Below, piece by piece: positions 6,246-9,216 of a DNA stretch of 9,216 bases. The notes below the pieces were generated by a model. That model did no database searches and had not been told where the DNA came from. It saw only the letters and a program-made list of their open reading frames with translations. This stretch comes from Bacteroidales bacterium UBA4353. Lineage in GTDB: Bacteria; Bacteroidota; Bacteroidia; Bacteroidales; Paludibacteraceae. The DNA is taken from contig DGSV01000045.1 of assembly GCA_002394025.1 (NCBI GenBank), positions 1 through 9,216 of the forward strand, written 5' to 3'. The stretch's first letter is position 1. Every line of letters begins with the position of its first letter. The position numbers were made by a program, and so were the translations under genes.

Positions 6246-7151
6246 ATGCAAAAAAAACTCTTTTGTGGTGTTGGCACCGCCTTGGTGACGCCTTTCAACA
6301 AAGAACAACAGATTGATACTGAAACTTTATCGGCTCTTGTTGAATATCAAATCAATGGCGGCGTAGATTATCTTGTAGTGCTTGGTTCTACAGCCGAGAG
6401 CGCAACATTGAGCACCGCTGAACGGCGTATGGTGATGGATACAGTATTGAGTATCAATGCCGGACGACTGCCTCTCGTGGTAGGCATTGGAGGTAATAAC
6501 ACCGCAGAAGTAGCTCATACGCTACGCACTACCAAGCTCGATGGCTTCGAAGCGGTATTATCCGTTTGTCCATACTATAACAAGCCATCGCAACGAGGGT
6601 TAGAGCTTCATTTTCAAACCCTTGCCGATGCCAGCCCGCTACCGTTGATACTATATAACGTGCCCGGGCGGACAGGTGTCAACATACTTCCCGAGACAGT
6701 AGTGCGTCTTGCACAAAGCCGAGAAAACATCATAGGTATAAAGGAAGCCTCGGGAAACATAGAACAGATACAACACCTCGCACAACTCGTCGCCCAAAGT
6801 GACATATTGCCTACACGCGACTTTGCCATAATCAGCGGCGACGACGCTCTTACACCAAAGTTGCTCAAGACGAGAGATGTTCGCGGAGTAATTTCCGTTC
6901 TGTCAAACGCACTGCCGGGCTATTGGAGCGAAACAATACATACCATCGCGCAAGATAATAATTATCACTATTACGGGCGTTTCGACCAACTCACCGACAT
7001 GCTGTTCCGTGAAGGCAATCCGGCAGGAATCAAAGCGTTGTTAAACATCATGGGATTAGCGGAAAATATAGTCAGGCTGCCACTGACTACTATCAGCGAA
7101 GAACTTTACGCACTAATGCGTACTGAAATGAAAAAACAAGGATTGATATGA
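6246..7151 (+). CDS. dapA: 4-hydroxy-tetrahydrodipicolinate synthase
   Basis: This enzyme condenses pyruvate with L-aspartate 4-semialdehyde, the first committed step toward diaminopimelate (cell wall) and lysine, in the cytosol. The 301 residues match the family length and TIM-barrel signatures. Visible are the Schiff-base lysine K166 in IGIKEASGN, Y137 and R142 in ILYNVPGRTG, Y111 in PYYNKPSQ, and the GSTAESATL loop (47-55). By comparison with the E. coli enzyme, the hydroxyl residue of the proton relay (Thr44) is Ser48 here. GDD at about residues 198-200 and the GNPAG stretch near the C-terminus are also family-like. The ATG at 6246 is preferred because the upstream in-frame TTG falls in the promoter. 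The stop overlaps the dapB start by four bases (ATGA), indicating translational coupling. Identification is secure; the reading frame is intact. Confidence 0.96.
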   Translation: MQKKLFCGVGTALVTPFNKEQQIDTETLSALVEYQINGGVDYLVVLGSTAESATLSTAERRMVMDTVLSINAGRLPLVVGIGGNNTAEVAHTLRTTKLDGFEAVLSVCPYYNKPSQRGLELHFQTLADASPLPLILYNVPGRTGVNILPETVVRLAQSRENIIGIKEASGNIEQIQHLAQLVAQSDILPTRDFAIISGDDALTPKLLKTRDVRGVISVLSNALPGYWSETIHTIAQDNNYHYYGRFDQLTDMLFREGNPAGIKALLNIMGLAENIVRLPLTTISEELYALMRTEMKKQGLI

Positions 7152-7867
7152 ATATAGCACTGATAGGCTACGGCAAGATGGGACATTCCATCGAACGCAT
7201 AGCACTCGAACGAGGACATAATATCGTGTGCATTATTGACATAGATAACGCCGCAGACTTCGATAGTGAAGCCTTTCGTAGCGCCCACGTAGCCATAGAA
7301 TTCACCACTCCTAACACTGCGGTTGCTAATATCCACCGCTGTTGGCAACACGGCATACCGGTGGTATGTGGTACTACAGGATGGAACGAACTATTACCTC
7401 AACTACGGAGCGAAGCCGATACAAAAGGTTGCGGACTGCTATGGACATCAAACTTTTCCGTGGGAGTCAATGCCGTGATGGATATCAACAGACGTTTGGC
7501 AGACATTTTGCACAGCAACGATGAATACCGCATTACGATCACAGAAATTCATCATATCCATAAAAAAGACAAGCCAAGCGGTACCGCAATAACATTAGCA
7601 CAAGACATTGTCGAACGTGTTGATCAAATAAATAGTTGGAAACTTAATGACGGAAACGAATGTGCTAATCATCAACTGCCTATCACCTCTATCCGCCAAG
7701 GAGAGGAGCCGGGAACTCATACTATAACCTATGACGGACCTTACGACACTATCAGCATTACCCATAGTGCCAAAAGTCGCGATGGATTCGCGCTCGGTGC
7801 TGTTATAGCCGCGGAATTCATGCAGGGCAAAAAAGGCTTCCACGACTTCCGGGAAATCCTTAAATAA
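7148..7867 (+). CDS. dapB: 4-hydroxy-tetrahydrodipicolinate reductase
   Basis: This enzyme reduces the dapA product with NAD(P)H to tetrahydrodipicolinate, the second step of the diaminopimelate/lysine branch. In its 239 residues the Rossmann motif GYGKMG (7-12) binds the cofactor, IEFTTP (50-55) and CGTTGW (74-79) are family signatures, and EIHHIHKKDKPSGTA (133-147) carries the catalytic His135 and Lys139, corresponding to His159 and Lys163 of the E. coli enzyme. It is about 30 residues shorter than the E. coli protein, mainly at the N-terminal cofactor domain, as is usual for Bacteroidetes members. The start overlaps the dapA stop (ATGA), so no separate promoter is expected. The C-terminal segment SRDGFALGAVIAAEF fits the family's conserved end. 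Function is secure. Confidence 0.96.
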   Translation: MNIALIGYGKMGHSIERIALERGHNIVCIIDIDNAADFDSEAFRSAHVAIEFTTPNTAVANIHRCWQHGIPVVCGTTGWNELLPQLRSEADTKGCGLLWTSNFSVGVNAVMDINRRLADILHSNDEYRITITEIHHIHKKDKPSGTAITLAQDIVERVDQINSWKLNDGNECANHQLPITSIRQGEEPGTHTITYDGPYDTISITHSAKSRDGFALGAVIAAEFMQGKKGFHDFREILK

Positions 7868-7889
7868 AACTGAATAAAAATCACCTTAT

Positions 7890-9216
7890 ATGTCAGAAAA
7901 TCATTACGAACTTCCTTTTCTGGAACGCATAAAAGCCAACTACCACGACGCCGGCATTTACCAATGGTGCAAATGCGCCTTCTGGTGTCTGATATATATA
8001 CTGTTCATCGCTTGGGTTGGCAATTGGTGGTGGATACTACTATTGCCTGTGGTCGCAGATATGTTTATTGGTAAAATAATTCCATGGACGATATGGAAGA
8101 AGGCTAAAAATTCAATAGCACTTATGATATTTAGTTGGATTGACGCCATCGTTTTTGCGCTTATAGCTGTCTATTTCATCAACCAGTACCTTTTCCAAAA
8201 CTACCAAATACCTTCCTCATCACTTGAAAAATCACTCCTCGTGGGCGATTTCCTGTTTGTATCCAAAGCCAGCTATGGTCCGCGAATTCCCAATACACCC
8301 CTCTCTATGCCACTCGTGCAGCACACATTTCCAAAATGGCTCGGAGGTGGCAAATCATTCATAGAGAATCCGCAATGGGAATATAAGCGACTCGCGGGAA
8401 TGGATACCGTGAGCCGGGGAGACATAGTGGTATTCAACTTTCCGGCCGGAGACACCGTGCCATCAAAAATTTCTAATCCTGACTACTACACGTTATGCTA
8501 CTATTATGGCAAAAAAAATATCGAGAAAGAAAAAGAGTCATTCGGAGATATTATCTATCGCCCCGTTGACCGCCGCGAGAACTACGTAAAACGATGTGTA
8601 GGACTGCCCGGCGACACTCTTACAATCATCGATAATCAAGTGTATATCAATGGCACAATTCTTGAAGATGCAGACAATGTGCAGTATAACTACATCGTGC
8701 AGACAACGGGTAATATGATATCCCGCTCTTTTGCGAAAAAAATGGGCATATCACATGAGGACTTCCAACAGCTTGATAACAGCAACCCCGACGTTCAAGC
8801 ACAACTTTATGTCATGGGACTTGACCTGCGACTACCAACATACCATTTCCCACTCACTAAAGAGATGAAGGAAAAGCTTGAAAAACTTGCCATTATCAAG
8901 TCAATAGATATTGAGCCTGAAATAATGGGCGGTGAGGTATATCCCCTCGGACATAATGACTGGACACGCGACAACTACGGACCTATATATATGCCACGCA
9001 GAGGTGAAACGATACGTATCGACAGTTCCAATTACCACATCTACGAACGCTGTATCCGCAACTACGAGCGCAATAAGATAGAACTTCGAGATGGTAAAGT
9101 CTTTATCAATGACCAACTTACTAACAACTATACCTTCAAGATGAACTACTACTGGATGATGGGCGACAATCGCCATAACTCAGCCGATAGTCGTTACTGG
9201 GGCTTCGTGCCCGAAG
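7890..9216 (+). CDS. lepB: Signal peptidase I, long Bacteroidetes form (3' end outside window)
   Basis: This membrane serine-lysine protease cleaves signal peptides from exported preproteins on the outer face of the inner membrane. From the ATG at 7890, 442 codons are open to the window edge; only a short tail should be missing. Two hydrophobic segments (about residues 29-60 and 76-96) anchor it. The nucleophile is Ser111 in QIPSSSLEKSLLVGD (box B), the general base Lys234 in ENYVKRCVGLPGDT (box D), and GDNRHNSADSRYWGFVPE (425-442) is box E. The first motif has SSSLE where E. coli has SGSMM, and about 120 residues separate Ser and Lys against 55 in E. coli; a further insertion separates boxes D and E. 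Both fit the roughly 480-residue enzymes of Bacteroidetes. It begins 22 bp after dapB and probably shares its transcript. It was read directly because it runs off the edge. Confidence 0.95.
   Translation, partial: MSENHYELPFLERIKANYHDAGIYQWCKCAFWCLIYILFIAWVGNWWWILLLPVVADMFIGKIIPWTIWKKAKNSIALMIFSWIDAIVFALIAVYFINQYLFQNYQIPSSSLEKSLLVGDFLFVSKASYGPRIPNTPLSMPLVQHTFPKWLGGGKSFIENPQWEYKRLAGMDTVSRGDIVVFNFPAGDTVPSKISNPDYYTLCYYYGKKNIEKEKESFGDIIYRPVDRRENYVKRCVGLPGDTLTIIDNQVYINGTILEDADNVQYNYIVQTTGNMISRSFAKKMGISHEDFQQLDNSNPDVQAQLYVMGLDLRLPTYHFPLTKEMKEKLEKLAIIKSIDIEPEIMGGEVYPLGHNDWTRDNYGPIYMPRRGETIRIDSSNYHIYERCIRNYERNKIELRDGKVFINDQLTNNYTFKMNYYWMMGDNRHNSADSRYWGFVPE

Noticed and set aside
8901..9176. 91-codon minus-strand open frame inside lepB
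   Set aside because: Antisense to the conserved signal peptidase boxes, without recognisable features.

Overview
The window looks like a chromosome segment of a Bacteroidales bacterium, perhaps of the Muribaculaceae/Prevotella side; the family-level guess is only an inference. The evidence is the recurring Bacteroidetes-type -7 promoter element TAnnTTTG, A-rich leaders in place of Shine-Dalgarno sites, a secreted protein ending in a type IX secretion-like C-terminal domain, the long Bacteroidetes form of signal peptidase I (SSSLE around the nucleophile), and the order dapA-dapB-lepB.

Layout. Positions 1-424 (minus) hold the N-terminal part of ribose-phosphate pyrophosphokinase (prs), cut by the window edge. 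A 172-bp divergent promoter region separates it from a receiver-less sigma-54-type AAA+ activator with a Fis-type DNA-binding domain (597-1871). This region contains a 17-bp palindrome over the activator's -33 box. Next comes a 1036-residue modular secreted protein (1990-5100) with a linker of 20 DPSG units. A perfect 18-bp hairpin terminator follows, facing a convergent membrane-anchored WG-repeat protein (minus, 5218-6138). From a compact divergent promoter pair, an operon then runs right: dapA (6246-7151), dapB (7148-7867, ATGA overlap) and lepB (7890 to beyond the edge).

How the genes work together. dapA and dapB encode two consecutive steps from aspartate semialdehyde toward diaminopimelate and lysine. 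lepB, co-directional after 22 bp, removes signal peptides from exported proteins. prs feeds nucleotide, histidine and tryptophan synthesis. The activator and the secreted protein are neighbours in the same direction, but the secreted gene has its own candidate housekeeping promoter and I saw no -24/-12 element before it, so a regulatory link is unproven. No gene-free stretch exceeds 300 bases. I found no tRNA or rRNA gene, insertion sequence, CRISPR array or phage gene.

I do not see a clear new multi-gene system. The best leads are the palindrome at the activator promoter, the altered GAFTGA loop (GSFTDA), the secreted protein with its DPSG linker, and the inverted repeat carrying the two back-to-back -7 boxes between the WG gene and dapA.
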